A stretch of DNA of 64,000 bases from Eulemur rufifrons (GCF_041146395.1 NC_091001.1:105298965-105362964), one strand, 5' to 3'; positions 1 to 13,044 are shown, counted from the stretch's first letter. Notes: a model not told the origin generated them from the sequence alone. A program made the numbers and translations.

Positions 1-164
1 TTTTTTGTAAGCTATAATATTAGGCAAGTTGTTTACTCTTTCTGCCTTCAGTTTAACTGTAAAATAAAGTTAATAATTGAAATATTCTATGTAAAATACA
101 TGGTGATGCTTGGCCCATAGCAGGTACTCCATCAAAGGCACTCATTACCAAGGTCTAGTAACAA

Positions 165-320
165 ACAATGTGAAGTCTGAAGCTGTGGGTTTGACTCTCA
201 CATCATTTAGACAATCATGGGCATATGTTTTCCTTTTTCTGTACCTCTGTAGGGCTGCCATAATGATTAGAAAAGAAAACATTTAATAATTCAGGAACAT
301 AGTAAGCAGTCAAAAATGAG
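165..320 (-). repeat. MIR SINE fragment
   Basis: Read on the plus strand, this has the order typical of a reversed MIR: a 'tttgactctc' block, a short pyrimidine-rich block, then a 'tgccataatgattag' block and a run resembling the end of the MIR core. It is strongly diverged and the ends are uncertain. Confidence 0.45.
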
Positions 321-1544
321 ATTTGCTAATTTTTATGTTTTGAAAATATGTGTAAGCACATTTAAAACAAACATGTAAATAGAAAAATTGTATACATGAT
401 CTTTTCTTTATAAGAGGAAATAAACCCAAACCAAAAGACAAAACAATAAAAAAAGCTCCATCTCTTAGAAGACAGAGAGGAAGAATTAACTTATTTTTAA
501 AACAATCATGTGCATGATCTATAAAATGTTCTAATGAATGATAACCACTCCTTACGTTCATCCACTTTTCAGCTTACAAAGCACTTTTTGCATGCATATT
601 AGTGCCCCGTAGATGCTTGCTGAATTCTAAAATGGAAGAGCTAGGGCAGGCATTTAGAAACATCACGTTTAAAATTCAGACCCTGCCAAATGAAGATGTT
701 TGCCCTTGGCTGGATCTTGAGGTAGAACACTTATAAATTTATTCTTCTAGGCCAGCTGCTCAGATCTTCCCCTAGAGAGGATTGATTCCATGCTTCCTTG
801 GACTTTTGAGATTGTTTGCGAATGCGATATAATTAATCTACCAATCTGCAACCCCTCAACCCTCCTGAGCCATGATGTAGAGACAGAGCTGTTTAGAAAT
901 ACTTTGAATTGTTTTCTATTCAGACAACCGCTATGACTCAACACAGATTTTACTGACTCTTGGATCACAGCCAGAAAGGCTGGCTTCCTAACCAAGCCAC
1001 AGACCAGTCTGTAAACTCCACTTAATGACATATCAACTTGTTTCATTTACCCAATAGGTTTTATTTGCCACTCTTAAGCTCTTACAGTTTATTCTGTTTG
1101 CTTTTCATTTCTCTGCATAGCGTATAAGCCATTCAAGGTCTTTTGGGCACACAATTCTGTGGTGTTTCTATGACTGAAAGAGTCAAGTGTATGTCATTAT
1201 TATGACTCACAATGTTACAGTTAGATCTGTGACTTGTTAGTAGTCTCTTAGCATTAGATTTCTCCAAAGCTATTTCTGAATTGTGCAAATCACTTCAATG
1301 CTAGGGCAAGGCCCATTTCAGATCATCTATTTTTTTGTGGTTCAAATGAATATTGACTCTGGTTGTTGATCGTCATTAAATCTGCTTAGCAGTATTTTTT
1401 CAAAATGATCCTGATGTCTCAAGAGGAAGTTGTACACCTTCAGTGGTCAATTTTTAGCCACATAACCTCATTTGACCATTATATTTTAATCAGTACATAA
1501 TTAAGTGGGATGAAGGAGAAGAATATTTGACTAGGCATCCGGAA

Positions 1545-1690
1545 ACATGATGCATTCTGCTTATACACTTTCCACTTCAGAGCTCTTTGGCAAGTCACTT
1601 AGCATCTCTGGGATTTGATTCCTGCACCTAGAAACTAAGTAATGAAAATTCTAGATGAATATACATATGTATAATATTATTGTTATTGCT
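1545..1690 (-). repeat. Possible MIR SINE fragment
   Basis: The phrases 'ggcaagtcacttagcatctc' and 'ctgcacctagaaactaagta' follow the reversed MIR order (tRNA-related end, then core). Divergence is high, so this is a weak call. Confidence 0.35.
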
Positions 1691-2224
1691 ATTATAATAT
1701 ATTCTAGACTTATTTGCATTAGCAATTTATAACAAACCAGTAACCAAACATTTTCTGTCCCACTGCAATAGGAGTCAACTGAGAAACAGAAGAGACTGAC
1801 AGCTGGGGAGAAAAACATTGCTAGCATTACTAGATTGGAGAATATGGGTTGGTCTGTGTCTAGAGTCTGTCTTCCTCATATCATCTTCATGGTTATAGTA
1901 CCCAGAACTAGTCACTAACTGCAAGGGTGGACCTTGCACCATTAAGCTGACTGCACTGAAGAGAGAGGATGATCTCTCTGAAATAATGGAGTGGGAACAA
2001 CCACATGACAGTAGGAACTTTGGACACCAAATACCTGTTTCTATGGGGTGATAAGAACTAATTGATGTTAGTCTCTCGCAATTTTGTCAATCAGATAAAG
2101 CATCCCACTTCCCATGAGGTGGATTGAGAGACTGAAGCTGTTATTCTGATAAAAATTCCTCTGATGATAGGAGAACTGGGAAACAATTTCTTTTAGGGGC
2201 ATATTCAGTATAATTAAAGGAGTA

Positions 2225-2430
2225 TGGGACGTGGAGCATGTCGAATCTTCAGTTTGAATCCTAATCTTGCTACTTTAGAGTTCTGCTAACTTGAACAAAT
2301 TAACAAATTCTATGATTTTTTGAATAGCGTAGGGATAAAAATAATACCAGTTCCATGGGATTGTTGTGAGGATAAAATGTGATCTCCTATAGAAAGCACC
2401 TAGGTACATTGTAGATACTGCATATGTATT
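2225..2430 (-). repeat. MIR SINE fragment
   Basis: A 'gtttgaatcctaatcttgc' block is followed by 'aataataccag', 'ttgttgtgaggataaaatg' and 'gaaagcacctaggtacattg'. This is the core order of a reversed MIR, and the sequence is old and diverged. Confidence 0.6.
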
Positions 2431-2974
2431 ACCATAGTTCTGCAAGTCTAGCACACATTTAATTATAAGATGCCTCAATGACTTACCATAAATGTTTATA
2501 AAAAACAAAACAATATTGGATTAATATATACATTGTTATAAGACAATTTCCTATTTCAGAGAAGTTAAAATGTAAAAAATAGTATGTGTTTTAGAATTAT
2601 AAGAGATTTTCTTTTTAAGCCCAGTTGAAAATTAAGCTGCCCTTTTCCGTCATAGCTAAGGAGCTATGCTTTCTATCGTTGACTTGTCTGAGATAGTAAA
2701 GTTGGACATTCATATTCTCATTCTTCTCTTCATCCCCTTAATTTGTGCACTTATCCTTTGGTTGAACATATCCCCCTATAGATTCCTCATATTCTTCTAT
2801 TAATACATTTTTCCCTCCAAATTTCCTACTCCGCACACCCCCTCCAACCTCAATTCACACTGAGATATATGGTATTAAGAACAAGCTAAAAGGGTCTTGA
2901 TACAAAGGCTGTATAATTTTAGTGTCATAGGAAGTGAGAGGGGAGAGCAGTTAAAGTTATTATTCTCTATTCCC

Positions 2975-3060
2975 CACCCACCTCCTCCCGTTTTACAGAT
3001 GGGGAAATTGAAGTCCAGAAAGGTGGGGTGGCTTATCTAAGCTTTAGTATAGTTTAAAAG
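2975..3060 (+). repeat. MIR SINE core fragment
   Basis: The phrase 'ttttacagatggggaaattg' followed by 'gtccagaaaggtggggtggc' is the conserved MIR core in plus orientation. Only part of the element is recognisable. Confidence 0.55.
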
Positions 3061-3305
3061 CAGCAAAAGAGAGGGAGGTGGTTTCTATTTACTTTTAACA
3101 CGGAAACACTTGGAAGAAATCCATCTATGGAGGGACAACAGAAAATAAAGATAAAACTGAGTTACTCAAGTGTGGTAGGAGACCAAGAGAGCCACATGTT
3201 TGATGATCCCTCCCAGAGGAGGTCTTTGAGGAGGTTTCTGAACAGTGGAGGCTCCTTATAGCAGCAGAATTGATGGTGTGACCGTAACAGTTTACACTAT
3301 ATGTA

Positions 3306-3560
3306 ATAATAATGAAGGCTAACACTTTTTGAGTCCTTCTTACGTGCTAGGTACCCTTCCACGTGCTTCTATGGATTATTTAATTTAATCCCCCCAACAA
3401 CCCTCAGATATAGATGTTATTATTATTCCCTTTGTTAAGATTCTTTAACTGAGTTAAGGAGATGTTAAATAAATTGCTCAAGGTCACACAGTTCATAAAT
3501 AAGAGCAGCCAGAATAGTACAACTTCAAAGCTTGCTTCTTAACCATAAAGCTTTGAGTCC
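3306..3560 (+). repeat. MIR SINE, nearly complete
   Basis: The MIR order is clear: 'aaggctaacactttttgag', 'tacgtgctaggtaccc', 'ttaatccccccaacaaccct', 'gttattattattccc', 'ctcaaggtcacacagttcat' and 'cttgcttcttaaccataa'. This is one of the best preserved MIR copies in the window. Confidence 0.8.
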
Positions 3561-3564
3561 ATAT

Positions 3565-3760
3565 GGTTCCAGGCACTATGTTGGCTCCTTTACAATATGT
3601 TGTTTCGTTTTAATTCTCACCACAACTTCTCATTGAAAGTCTATTTTTCACATTTAGTAGAAAAGGGATCTGAATCTCAGAAAGATTAAAGAACTGACCA
3701 ACACTCAAACACCTATTAGGAATGGGAGAATAGGATTTGCATGTATGGTGTTTCTGTACC
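3565..3760 (+). repeat. Second MIR-like fragment
   Basis: 'ccaggcactatgttggctcc' followed by 'ttaattctcaccacaacttc' and 'aaagaactgaccaac' repeats the MIR order directly after the previous copy. It is more decayed, so the family is likely but not certain. Confidence 0.45.
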
Positions 3761-4689
3761 TGTACTGCTACCTGGCATACCTGTGGGATAGCATGAAAAG
3801 TCTTAGGGAGTCCTGGATTCAAGTCTTACTAACTAGGTGATTGCATCTAGGGCATCCTGTTGGAGTGCTAGTTTTGTCATTTGTGAAAAATTGGCTTTTG
3901 CCCTGAACATTTCTCACTGGAAGCCATATTGCCTTGAGACCAAGATGACCAAGATACCACATCTAGTTTCTCTACTCACTGCTTGCTATCAGGTGGCCTC
4001 CAGGAAGGTAGTCAGCTTTTTAAATCTTAGGTTTCCTTATCTTAAAAAATAGATATTATAAGAGCTGGTATATAATTCTCCTTGAATCTGTCATGGTTAT
4101 ACATCCATGTATTAAAAGCCAATTTGTTTCAATTCAATATCTTTTCAAGAATGTGTATATAAGCCAATGGCCTTGGAAAGATATAGACAGTGACTCCTTC
4201 TGTATAAAATTTAATCTCATTTGGAATGATAAAGATAGGGACGTCCCCTGCTCTTCCCCAGAGCAGATTGGCCATATTCTAGGGTAAGGAAGATAATGTG
4301 TCTTCAGGGAAGAAAATAGGAAGCTTTGCGAGGACCTGTATAAAAGAAGAGTCTCCAAATTGCAGGGTTCTTGAAATGTGCCCCTGATGTGTCCCTTCTG
4401 GGTCAAAATGCATAAAAGTGGTGTGCCTTCTCCATAGTTTCCCTTTGTCTTCATTGGCTGAATGGAGGGGACACCAGTAACCTGGAGCGGGTGGCTCCAC
4501 AGAGGGGAGAAGCCTGAGTCCCTGAATTATCTTGTGTGAGGCTTCCTAACCACAGATGCTGGCACCGCACTGTGAAATGAGTGAGCAAAGAGTTTTTATT
4601 GTGTTAAGCCACTTAGAAGTCAGTGTTTATCTACTATAGCAGCTAATATTACATTAATTAGTATATGATATAATGGGAAAATAGCATTT
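3761..4689. other. Intergenic DNA with an ancient repeat tail
   Basis: No gene is supported. Around 4500-4680 there is a phrase resembling the 3' end of an ancient interspersed repeat ('ttgtgttaagccactta' followed by a block ending in 'attaattagtatatgata'). I cannot name the family. The rest, 3761-4490, is unassigned. Confidence 0.4.
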
Positions 4690-4935
4690 ATTAATTGCCT
4701 TTTATATGCTCAACATTGTGCTAGGCGATTTCATATATGTACTGTCTCATTTAACCATGGAAACAACCTTGAAATTTAGTTATTTTAATCTTACAGATAA
4801 ACAACCTGAAACTTAGAAAGGTTACACCTTTGCTTGTTTTTTTTCTCTCCTCCCAAGATTTCACAGCTAAGAGAATAAGGTAGAATTGAAACCTGGTCTC
4901 TCTGACTCCAGAAATTGCACTGCTGCACCCTCCAG
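4690..4935 (+). repeat. MIR SINE
   Basis: The order 'tatatgctcaacattgtgct', 'ctgtctcatttaaccatgg', 'acagataaacaacctgaaac', 'tttcacagctaagagaataa' and 'tctctctgactccag' matches MIR in plus orientation. A pyrimidine-rich block near 4835-4850 interrupts the usual core. Confidence 0.7.
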
Positions 4936-6086
4936 AAATAATTTTTACTTTATAGATTCCTTAAATAAATCTGGCTTACTCCCAGAATGCCAGGAATAGC
5001 TGAAAACAAAGCCAATGATCTCCAGCATTCATCTTGATTCCCCTCCTGAATTGTGTCTTGACCTGTTGCTTATTGCTTGTATGGATCGATCATTCTTTGC
5101 TCATTGACTGTTGGCTCCAGATTCTAGTCCTAATCCTCACCTGGGATGGTGTTACTTTCCTTATGGGTTAGACGTGCTCTTCTAGGTCTGCTCTGTGGTC
5201 CTAGCCTTCTGGCTATAGGCACAGAGAACAATAAACACGGGAAGCCCCACATCCCACTCTGGCTTTCTAGGGTGTGCACTTGCCAAGACAGCCCTGCTTC
5301 ACCTCCCTTCCCACCGGGGAGAGAGAGTGATGGTGATATGATGGGAGTATTTCCAAGATATATTTCACATTGCCTGTTTTGCAGTGCAATGCCAGGCTCT
5401 TAAAGAATGCAGTATAAATTTTTAAGCCCAGTTGTAAAGTACAAGTTACCACATAATAGAACACTTAAATTATTGAGGGAATAGCATCATCCTGAGATTT
5501 CTCAAAGGAGTACTTGTTGAAGAGCTATGTCTGCTCAGTGCAACCCTTGAAAGCAATAATGTGATCTAAAGTCTGTGTTTTTCAAGAACTAAAAGGGAAA
5601 ATGTTTTGTTTTTCTAAACTTGCATATGCATTTTTGTCTCCTCTGCCAGACTGGATGTTCTTCTAAATGAATCATCAAGGCTTCCTGTTCTTTTGTCTCT
5701 CAACTCACATCCAGATTGCTGGTGTACATGCACTAAGATGCTCGTAAATCCTTGTGGCTCTTATTAGTCCTTGGAGAATGTACTAATCTCTCCCAAAGAC
5801 ACCAATGAGATAAATGAAGACAATAAAACAAAATACATATTTTGTTGAGATTAAGTATCCAGAATGACTCCCAAATGGTTAATGTAGTTATCTCAATTAG
5901 ATTTATTGTGCATCTGTGATGAGCAAGGTTCCAGGATGTGTGTTGGAGTTGCAACTGAGTAGAAGTCAAGGTCCTGGACATCAAGAAGATTTTACTAGTA
6001 ATAAGATTATATATGAGCAGGGAAAATAAGCCTTCATATAAGCATAATTTAGATGTAATGAAAAGGTACAAAATAGCTGCATATGC
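4936..6086. other. Intergenic DNA with an L2 scrap
   Basis: No gene is supported. At about 5885-5995 the sequence resembles the reversed 3' end of an L2 element ('tttattgtgcatctgtgatg', then 'gttccaggatgtgtgttgga', then 'caaggtcctggacatcaag'). The remainder is unassigned. Confidence 0.45.
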
Positions 6087-9000
6087 TTTTTATTTTATTA
6101 AGTTGATACACAATAGATGTACATATTTCTGGGGTACATTTGATCATTTAATACATTCATATAATTTGAAAAGATCAAATCAGTATAATTGGGATATCTA
6201 ATACCTTAAATATTTGTCTTTATGCTAGAAACATTTGAATTATCTTCTTCTATCTATTTAGCAATGTACAATGGATTATTGTAAACTGTAGTAACCCTAT
6301 TCATCAATCTAACACTTATTTCTTCTATCAAATTGTATATTTGTACCCATTAATCCACTTCTCTTTGTCCCCACCCACTTCCCAGCCTCTGGTGACTACC
6401 TGTCTACTCTCTAGCTTCATGGGGTCTACTCTATTAGCTCCCATATATGACTGAGAACATGTGATATTTTTTGTTCTGTGCTTGGGTTGTTTCACTTAAC
6501 ATATGACTTTTAGTTCCATTCATGTTGCTGCAAATGATAGGATTTCATTTTTAATTGCTAATATTCCCTTGTGCATACCACATTTTCTTTTCCCATTCAT
6601 CCATTGATGGCCACTTGGGTTGATTCCATATTTTGGCTATTGTGTATAGTGCTGCAATAAATATGGCAGTGCAGATGTCTCTTCCCTACATTGATTTACT
6701 TTCTTTTGGATACACTCGGAGGTGGGATTGCTGGAACATACAGTAGTTCCATTGTTGTTTTCCATGGTTGCTGTACTAATAATGTACATTCCCACCAACA
6801 AAATATGAAGGCTCCCCTCTCTCACATCCTCACCAGCATCTGTTGATCCCTGTCTTATTGATAAAAGCCATTTTAACTGGAGTCAAATGATATCTCATTG
6901 TGGTTCTGATTTGCATTTCTCTGATAATTAGTGATGTTGAGCATTTTGTTACATACCTCTTGGCCACTTGTATGTCATCTTTTGAGAAATGTCTGTTTAG
7001 ATCTTTTGCCCATTTTAAATGGGATTATTTGGGGTGTTTTACTACTGAGTTGTTTGAGCTGCTTGTGTACTCGGTTATTAATCCCTTGTCAGATGGATAG
7101 TGTGCAAATACTTTTTTCCCATTCTATGGGTTGTCTCTTCACTTTGTTGATTGTTTCCTTTGCTGTGCAGAAGCTTTTTAGCTTGATATAATCCTGTTTT
7201 CTATTTTTGTTTTGGTTGCCTGTGCTTTTGAGATCTTACACAAAAATCTTTTCCTAGACCAATGTCTTGGAGCATTTCCCCAGTGTTTTCTTCTAGTAAA
7301 TTCATATTTTCAAGTTTTAGGTTTAAGTTTTTAATATATTTTATTTGATTTTTTATAAATGATGAAAGATAAATGTCTAGTTTCATTTCTGCATATGGTT
7401 ATCCAGTTTTCCCAGCACCATTTATTGAAAAGATAGTCCTTTCTCTATTGTATGTTCTTGGTGCCATTGTTGAAAATGAATTGGTTGTAAATGTGTTGAT
7501 TTATACCTGGTTTTCTATTCTGTTCCATTGGTCTAAGTGTCTATTTTTATGCTAATATGATGCTAATGAGGTTACTATAGTTTTGCAGTATATTTTGAAG
7601 TAGTGTGATGCTTTCAGCTTTATTCTTTTTCTTCAGGATTGCTTTGGCTATTTGGAGTCTTTTGTGGTTCATATATATTTTAGAATTATTTTTTCTATTT
7701 CTGTGAAGAATGTCATTGGTATTTTGTTTGAAATTGCTTTGCAAACCTGTAAAGTGCTTTGAGTACTATTGCCATTTTAACAATGATAATTCTTTCAATC
7801 CATGACCCTGGAATATCTTTTCATTTTTTTTGTGACTACAATTTCTTTCATCGGTGTCTTGTAGTTTTCTTTGTACAGATATTTTATTTATTTGGTTAAG
7901 TTGATTCTTATTTTATATTCTTTGTACCTATTGTGCATGGAATTGCCTTCTTGATTTCTTTTTTAGATTAATACTATTGGCGTATATAAACACTACTGAT
8001 TTTTGTATATTGATTTTGTATCTTGAAACGTTACTGAATTTGTTTATAAACTCTAATAAGTTTTTTTTTTTTTTTGAGCTTTTAGGTTTTTCTAAGTATA
8101 AGATTATGTCATCTGTGAACAGGCCTAATTTGACTTCTTCCTTTCTAATTTGGATGCCCTTTCTTTCTCTTGTTTAATTTTTCTGGCCATGACTTCCAGT
8201 AATATGTTGAATAAAAGTGTTGAAAGTGAGCATCCTTGTCTTGTTCTAGATCTTAGAAAAAAGGCTTTCAATTTTTCCCTATTTAGTATGATGTTAGCTG
8301 TGAGTTTGACATATATGGTTATTATTTTGAGGTATGTTCCTTCTATACCCAGTTTGTTGAGCATTTGTATCATAAAGGATTATTGGCTTTTATCAAGTGT
8401 TTTTTCAGAAACTATTTAAATAATCATATGTTTTTTGTTCCTGGTTCTGTTAATATAATATATCACATTTACTGATTTGTGTATAATGAACCATCCTTGC
8501 ATCCCTGAGATGAATCCTACTTGGTCATGATAAATGATCTCTTTGATGTGTTGTTGAATTTGGTTTGGTAGTATTTTTTTGAGGATTTCTGCATCTATGT
8601 TCATCAGTTATATTGGCCTGTAGTTTTATTTTTTGTTGTGTTCTTGCCTGGTTTCGGTATCAGGATAATGCCGGCCTTATAGAATGTTTTCAGAAGCATT
8701 CCCTTCTCTTCAAGTTTTTGAGGAGTTTGAGTACAATTGGTATTAATTCTTCTTTAAATATTTGTTAGAATTCAGCAGTGACACCATTAGGTCCTGGACT
8801 TTTCTTTGGTGGGAGACATATTATTACAGCTGTGGTCTTGTTCCTAATTTTTTTGAGGTCTATGTTTTCATGATTCAATCTTGGTAGGTTGTATGTGTCT
8901 AGAAATTTACCCATTTCCTCTAGGTTTTCCAATTTGTGGCGTATAGTTGTTCCTAATAGTCTCTGATAATTCTTTGTATTTCTTTGGCCTTGGTTACTAT

Positions 9001-12000
9001 GTTTTCTTTTTAGTTTGTGATTTTATTTATTTGAGTCTTCTAGATTTTTTCTTAATTAGTCTAGCTAAAAGCTTGTCAATTTTGTTTATCTTTAAAAAAA
9101 CAACTTTTCATTTTGTTGATCTTCTGTTTTGTTTTTTTAGTCTCAATTTCATTTATATGTGCTGTGACCATTATTGTTTCTTTCCTTCTCCTAATTTTGG
9201 ATTTGGTTTGTTCTCGCCTATTTAGTTCCTTGAAATGCATTGTCAGGTTGTTTATTTGAAGTCTTTTTACTTTGTTGATATAGGAATTTATTAATAAGAA
9301 CTTCCCTCTTAGTGTAGCTTTTATTGTATTCCATAAATTTGCATGTGCTGTATTTCCATTTTCATTAGTTTCAAGAAATATTTTAATTTCCTTTTTAATT
9401 GTTTCAGTGACCCACTGGCCATTCAGGAGCATGTTGTTTAATTTTCCATGTGTTTAGTGTACTTTTAAAAGTTCTTCTTGTTATTAATTTCTAGTTTTAT
9501 TCCCTTGTGGTCAGAAAAAAATACTCAATATGATTTCTACTTTTTTGAATTTGTTGAGACTTGTTTTGTGGCCTAGGATATAGCCTACTCTGGAGAAAAT
9601 GTTTTATGTGCTGATAAAAAGAATTTGTATTCTATAGCAGCTCAGTGAAATGTTCTGTGAATATTAGCTAGGCCTATTTGACCTAGTGTCTAGTTTAACT
9701 CCAATGTTGCCTTGTTGATTTTCTGTCTAAATAATCTGTCTGTTACTGAGAGTGGGGTGTCGAAGTCCCTTATCATTATTATGTTGTAGTTTATCTCTCC
9801 TTTTAGATCTATTAATGTTTGCTTTATATACTTGGGAGCTGTTTTTTTGGATGCATAGATATTTATAATTGTTACATCTTCTTGGTAAATTAACCCCTTT
9901 ATCATACTATAGTCATCCTTTTTGTCTCTTTTTACAGTTTTTTATTTGTAGTATATTTTATCTGATATGATACTCCTGCTCTTTTTTGGTTTCTAGTTGC
10001 ATAGAATATATTTTTCTACTCCTACACTTTCAATCTATGTGTGCCTTTATAGTTGAAGTGGGGTTCTTGTAGGCAGCATAAAGTTGGGTTTTGTTTATCC
10101 ATTCAGCCACTCTATGCCTTTTAATTGGGAAATTGAGTCTGCTTACATTTTGTGTTTTTACTGATAGGTAAAGATTTACTACTGCCATTTTTTTGCTTGT
10201 TTCTTGGTTGTTTTGTAACTTCTCTCTTCCTTTCTTCCTTTTTTAGTGTCGTTCCTTGTAGTTAAGTGATTTTCTCTGATAGTATATTTTAATTCATTGC
10301 TTTTTATTTTTAGTGACTGTATTATGGATTCTTGCATTCTGGTTACCATGAAGCTTATAGAATACATACACACACACACACACACACACACGCACGCACG
10401 CACATGCACGTAAGTTATCTTAAAGAGATGACAACTTATCTTAGATCATATAGAAAATAATAGAAACAACAAAGGAAAAAGTAAAAAACCCTCTACACTT
10501 TAACTCCATCCTCCAACATTTTGACTTTTTCTTGTTTCAGTTTACATATTTTTATATTGTCTATCTCCTAACAATTTCCCATAGGTATTATTGTTCTTGA
10601 TAGATTTGTCTTTTGGGGCTTCATACTAGAGTTATAAGTGGATTGCACACCATAATTACAGTATTAGAATATTCTAAGTTTGTTTGTGTACTTAATTTTA
10701 TCAATGTGTTTTATACCTTGAAATGTTTTCTTTTTGCACACTAGTTTTTTTTTTCCCCCCCCCAAATTGAAGAACTCCCTTTAGCATTTCGTGTAAGATG
10801 AGTCTGGTGATGGTGAATTCTCTCAGCTTTTGTATGACTGGGAAAGACTTTATCTCTCTTTCATATTTGAAGGATAGCTAACTGGATACAGTATTCTTGG
10901 AAGTTTTTTTATCTTTTAGCACTTTAATAATGTCATCCTACTTCCTCCTGGGATGCATGGTTTCCATTGAGAAATCTGTTTCCTAATGAATTGAAGCTCC
11001 TTTATATGTTATTTTATTCTTTTGTCTTGCTGCTTTTAGGATCTTGTCTTTGTCCTTGACTTTGAGAGTTTGATTATTATATGCCTTGGGGTAGTCTTAT
11101 TTGGGTCAAATCTGTTTGGTATACTCTGACCTTCTTGTACCAGGTATTTATCTTTTTCTCAGATTTTGGAACATTTTCTGCTATTATTTGTTGAATAATC
11201 TTTCTATCATTTGCTCTTGTTGAACTCCCTCTTGAATACCAATAATTCTTAGAATTGGTCTTCTGAGGTAATTTTCTTTACCTTGTAAGTATTCTTCATT
11301 GCTTTTCATTCCTTTTTCTTTTTTCTTCTCTGTTTGTTTAATTTCATATAGCTGTATTTGAATTTTCTGATTCTTTCCTCTGCTGATCCATCTTGCTGTT
11401 GAGAGCCTCCAATAAATTTTTTAGTTCAGCAAACATATTTCTCAGTTCTAAGATTTTCAATTTTTTTAATTATTTCAATCTCTTTGTTAAATTTCTGTGA
11501 TCAATTTCTGAACTGCTTTTCTCTGTTGTCTTCAAGATTACTGAGTTTCCTTAAAAATTCTTTTTTGAATTCTTGGTCAGAGAGCTCACATATCATTATC
11601 TCTTTAGGGTCAGTCACTCATTTCTTGCTTTGTTTGGGGAGGTCATTGTTCCCTGTTTGCGTTGTTTCTTAGGGATGTACATATATGTGTTTGCAATGAA
11701 GGATTAGTTAGTTATTCTAGTCCTCGCTGCCTGGCTTATCTTGGTTTTTATTATATATGGTTGCTTAGAAATTCTTTGCAATTTGTCTGTTGATTTTCTT
11801 TTTTTTTTTTTTTTCTATCTCTGTTGCTGCCTCCTCTTTGACACTAGATGGTGCATTCTGCCTAGGTTTGCCTTCGCTCTTACAATCAACATGCTGTCTC
11901 TCCTGAATGAGGGTGATCCAAAAGGAATATCCTGGTAGTGTGGGATGCCTGGCTAGGGACTCATGCCCATGGGACCTGTGGAATGATTCTCCTACACTGT

Positions 12001-12515
12001 GATGCTGCTGAACAGCCACTTTGATTTGGTGTCTACTTTGGCTGAGTTACAAAGCAGAGTTTCAAGTGCTGGAGATAGTAGTTCCACCTCACTCCTTTGT
12101 CTCTGGTTGTCCTTTGGAATATTTCTCCTTTCAATTACTCCTAATTCTCCCTGCAGGCTGAAGCAGGGACAAGTCTCTTGCGAGAAAACCCAAGATGGCA
12201 GAGAATCTGCTTGTCCATCTTGATCTCACTTTTTCTAGTATAGAAACCATGAATTGAGAGGAAATTTTCTGAACACGTGGTGCTGGACAGATTAGGGGAA
12301 GCAACAGCATACACATGGAAGTCTAATTCTCTTATCATCTGCTTGGAGATTTTGTCTGTGGCCCTAGGAACTATCTCATTCTCCAGTTTGAATTCAGTGT
12401 TATTACTTATGACAATCACATGCTGTATATATGTTTTTAGTTTTCTGTGGGAGAGAGTGAAACCAACTTGCTTCTTTGCTACCATTGTGGAAATGGAGGT
12501 CCTCACATATGTCCT
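6087..12515 (-). mobile_element. Old LINE-1, nearly full length, minus strand
   Basis: Seen on the plus strand, the element starts with a T-rich tail and the L1 3'UTR signature 'agttgatacacaatagatgt'. It runs through the reversed ORF2 to about 10160, then an inter-ORF spacer with a CA microsatellite, then the ORF1 region to about 11650, and ends in a 5'UTR-like stretch near 12515. Short open pieces on the minus strand preserve ORF2 protein features: an endonuclease fragment at 9690-9905 with an IYA motif and a DFDTP where GDFNTP is usual, a reverse transcriptase fragment at 8125-8373 with TRQGCSLS, and one at 8416-8604 with DQVGF. Frameshifts and stops make it inactive. It is about 6.4 kb, close to the usual 6-7 kb. 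The long inter-ORF spacer suggests an older L1M/L1PB-like subfamily; I cannot fix it further. I found no convincing target-site duplication. Confidence 0.88.
10367..10410 (+). repeat. (CA)n / (CGCA)n microsatellite
   Basis: A CA dinucleotide run passes into CGCA units. It lies inside the old minus-strand L1, at the ORF2 to ORF1 side of the element, so it probably grew after that insertion. Confidence 0.95.
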
Positions 12516-12539
12516 TTCCCCTATATATTTTCTTCCCAT

Positions 12540-12910
12540 TAAATTCAAGCTCCTTGAAAACATTTTCACACTTACTTTTCTATGTCTTTATTTCAACATT
12601 CTTTCTTCAATCTCCTGAAACCTGACTTTCTCTACTATTTCACACATACAGCTTTAACCAAGATCATTAAGACTCCTTCCTTGCTGAGCACAGTGGCATG
12701 TGCCTATAGTCCCAGCTTCTCAGGAGGCTGAGCCAGGAGGATCACTTGAGCCAAGGAGTTTGAGTCCTGCCTGGGCAACATAGGAAGATCCCGCCCCTAA
12801 AAAAAAAAAAAAAAAAAAAAGACTACTCTCTAGTTGCCAAATTCAATGGACTTTTCTTTATCATTATTATATTTGACCTTTTTTGTAATATAGTTATCTG
12901 TATGGTAGAG
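12540..12910 (+). mobile_element. L2 LINE fragment, reverse transcriptase region
   Basis: Flanking the Alu-like monomer, 'tttaaccaagatcattaaga' on the left and 'tagttgccaaattcaatgga' then 'ttatcattattatatttgac' on the right resemble the L2 ORF2 stretch that encodes a TNDLLVAKSNG-like peptide before the first reverse transcriptase motif. The fragment is diverged and not open. The boundaries are my estimate. Confidence 0.5.
12683..12820 (+). mobile_element. Free left Alu monomer (FLAM-like SINE)
   Basis: The 7SL-derived left monomer is recognisable: 'gctgagcacagtggcatgtg', 'agtcccagcttctcaggagg', 'atcacttgagccaaggag' and 'cctgggcaacataggaagat', followed directly by an A tail of 22 bases (12799-12820). 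There is no right arm. Flanks 'aagactccttcct' and 'aagactactctct' may be a decayed target-site duplication. It is inserted into the L2 fragment listed above. Confidence 0.78.
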
Positions 12911-13044
12911 AAAATCTCAATTCTAGAATTTGGACAAAGATAATTTAGGATTGCTGATGCCATCAGGTATCTGGCAGAAAAGAACAAAAATCTAGGGGCA
13001 GATAACATTATCTAAGCCCCCTCAGAATTTCTGTAAACACTTTT

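Larger units (their letters stand above)
1..3305. other. AT-rich intergenic DNA, no gene seen
   Basis: No reading frame here looks like a gene; the open frames are short and have no recognisable domain. Old MIR pieces are listed separately. The stretches 330-1540 and 1700-2220 hold nothing I can name. They may be unique sequence or repeats too decayed to recognise by eye. Confidence 0.6.

Noticed and set aside
5146..5403. An 85-residue plus-strand open frame starting with a hydrophobic, signal-like segment
   Set aside because: No supporting domain or splice context; the hydrophobic start can arise by chance in pyrimidine-rich DNA.
12141..12569. A 142-residue open frame on the minus strand
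   Set aside because: It lies mostly in the 5' region of the old L1. No domain, weak codon structure, and an overlapping plus-strand frame of similar size suggest chance.
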